Shown: piece after piece, positions 63,051-64,000 of the stretch
Layout of the letters: every line of letters starts with the position of its first letter
Numbering within the stretch: the first letter of the stretch is position 1
From: Phocaeicola sp.
GTDB lineage: Bacteria; Bacteroidota; Bacteroidia; Bacteroidales; Bacteroidaceae
DNA length: 64,000 nucleotides
Direction of reading: 5' to 3'
Assembly (NCBI GenBank): GCA_020026225.1
Contig: JAHHQU010000003.1
Span: 1-64,000 of the forward strand
Program-made: the position numbers and the translations under genes
The notes under the pieces: generated by a model
What the model was told of the DNA's origin: nothing
Seen by the model: the letters and a program-made list of their open reading frames with translations, nothing else
The model's database searches: none

Positions 63051-63085
63051 CTTTATAAATTTTATTTTGTGAATAATTAAAATGC

Positions 63086-63625
63086 TTATTTGTTTACGAT
63101 AGTATAAATATCACGATAGTTACGTCCCTTGCCATCGTAATCCAATCCATACCCTACTATAAAGTCATTAGGAATATTCATAGCAACATAATCTATATCA
63201 AGTTCCACCTGAAGTTTATCCGGCTTGACAAGTAAAGTAGCTATTCGTATCTCCTTGGGGTTGCGAGCCTTCAAAGTTTTTATAAGACGCTGCATTGTTA
63301 TGCCTGTATCGATTATATCTTCTACTATGACTACAGTACGGCCTGTTATATCTTCGTTAAGCCCAACCAGCTCTTTTACTTTTCCAGTAGAAGAATCGCC
63401 GCAGTAAGAAGCCAATTTAACAAACGATATATCGCAAGGTATGTCTATATTCTTCATAAGGTCGGCAGTAAACATAAATGAGCCGTTAAGCACACTCAAA
63501 AAAAGCGGTTCGGAGCCTTTCAAGTCCCTGTTAATCTCTGCCGCAACACGAGTAACTTCCTTTAAAATCTTTTCTTCTGTTATAAAAGTAGTAAAAGACT
63601 TATCTTTAATATGGATGGTATTCAT
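63086..63625 (-). CDS. hpt: Hypoxanthine phosphoribosyltransferase
   Basis: Purine salvage enzyme, 179 residues from MNTIHIKD. PRPP motif VVIVEDIIDTGITMQ (about residues 93-107) and the flexible-loop and base-specificity segments LASYCGDSSTGKV and YVAMNIPNDFIVGYGLDYDGKGRN near the C-terminus are intact. I start at 63625, not at the ATG at 63652, because the -7 element TAAATTTG (minus strand, 63650-63657) includes the latter. First gene of the hpt-adk-obgE-pgeF-B3/B4-63aa operon. Confidence 0.93.
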   Translation of the reverse strand: MNTIHIKDKSFTTFITEEKILKEVTRVAAEINRDLKGSEPLFLSVLNGSFMFTADLMKNIDIPCDISFVKLASYCGDSSTGKVKELVGLNEDITGRTVVIVEDIIDTGITMQRLIKTLKARNPKEIRIATLLVKPDKLQVELDIDYVAMNIPNDFIVGYGLDYDGKGRNYRDIYTIVNK

Positions 63626-63649
63626 ACAAATATTTATTGATAATTGGTG

Positions 63650-63657
63650 CAAATTTA
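63650..63657 (-). promoter_or_regulatory. -7 element of the hpt-adk-obgE operon
   Basis: Minus-strand TAAATTTG, 25 bp upstream of the ATG at 63625; no clear -33. Confidence 0.5.
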
Positions 63658-63781
63658 CGCAAAATCCGACAAATCACATCATATCGTTTTAAGTATTTAA
63701 GTATATTTTGAAGTTGAAATAGTATCTAGTTCGTATGTTTTTACTACTTTTACACCAATAAACACCATATAAAACGAGTTA

Positions 63782-64000
63782 ATGAAAATTTTAAGTTGTT
63801 TACAACAAAAAGAAGCTGATGCCTATACAATAGAGCACAAATCGATACTTTCTATAAATCTTATGGAAAAGGCTGCTGGACTTATCACTGATGCTATATG
63901 CAGGAGATGGGACAAGTCGCACAAAATAATAGTTTTTGCAGGACCGGGAAACAACGGAGGAGATGCCGTTGCAGTGGCACGTATGCTTTTTCAGAAAAGC
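63782..64000 (+). CDS. nnr: NAD(P)H-hydrate epimerase/dehydratase, N-terminal part (cut by the window edge)
   Basis: First 73 codons of a YjeF-type gene. The start MKILSCLQQKEADAYTIE is typical, and FAGPGNNGGDAVAVARML matches the NAD(P)H-hydrate epimerase loop GPGNNGGDG. In most bacteria the epimerase is fused to the ADP-dependent dehydratase; whether the second domain exists here cannot be seen. Divergent from hpt with a gap of 156 bp. Confidence 0.85.
   Translation, partial: MKILSCLQQKEADAYTIEHKSILSINLMEKAAGLITDAICRRWDKSHKIIVFAGPGNNGGDAVAVARMLFQKS

Overview
The window is chromosomal DNA of a Bacteroidales bacterium, most likely a gut Bacteroidaceae or Prevotellaceae relative. The evidence is two SusC/SusD outer-membrane importer pairs, an ECF sigma/FecR pair, a fimbrillin-like lipoprotein, HU-like proteins with extra domains, a Bacteroides-style fucose operon with a FucR-type GntR regulator, and promoters of the Bacteroidetes type (-33 TTTG, -7 TAnnTTTG). 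I see no phage, insertion sequence, CRISPR array or tRNA. Fifty-five protein genes are called, one cut by the right edge. The left edge looks like the promoter and leader of an rRNA operon transcribed leftwards out of the window.

Layout. 0.3-6.9 kb: HU-like protein, MIP18-family Fe-S factor, lpxH, upp, the acetate pathway ackA/pta, lrgAB. 6.9-20 kb: DUF2156 and GNAT acyltransferase-like pair, cdaA-folP, murF, a second HU-like protein, a PiT phosphate transporter, a BASS transporter, class I fumarase, hflX. 20.3-29.3 kb: a regulated glycan-uptake locus (ECF sigma, Ser-type sulfatase, SusD, SusC with STN domain, FecR). 29.5-41 kb: xanthine permease and xpt, fimbrillin-like lipoprotein, HHH protein, NSS transporter, VanZ-like protein, a second ECF sigma, CYTH protein, a 46-residue membrane peptide, prfB, an acyl-CoA synthetase, an M20 peptidase. 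41.2-49 kb: complete L-fucose operon fucI-fucO-fucA-fucK-mutarotase-fucP with divergently controlled fucR upstream. 49-56.4 kb: zinc metalloprotease-SusC-SusD operon. 56.8-64 kb: stand-alone AICAR transformylase, two small outer-membrane barrels, and a tight hpt-adk-obgE-pgeF-B3/B4-63aa operon, then the start of nnr.

The genes form a commensal glycan and nucleobase-salvage picture: sulfatase plus SusCD for a sulfated glycan, fucose import and breakdown to lactaldehyde and propanediol, acetate formation, and salvage by upp, xpt, hpt and adk.

The most unusual signal is non-coding. Several intergenic gaps hold degenerate short tandem arrays. Four of them (8820-9003, 12379-12562, 13152-13266, 16738-16898) keep an exact 23-bp register through five to eight copies, yet their unit sequences are unrelated. 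Others have 24/22 bp (18723-18810), 22 bp (near 32.7 kb) and 21 bp (994-1077 and 56519-56623, which share a unit). They sit in convergent, divergent and co-directional gaps, often abutting a stop codon, and many units carry a small dyad. I do not recognise them as a described element. A second regulatory signal is a near-identical 16-bp motif in front of both fucI and fucR, a candidate FucR operator.
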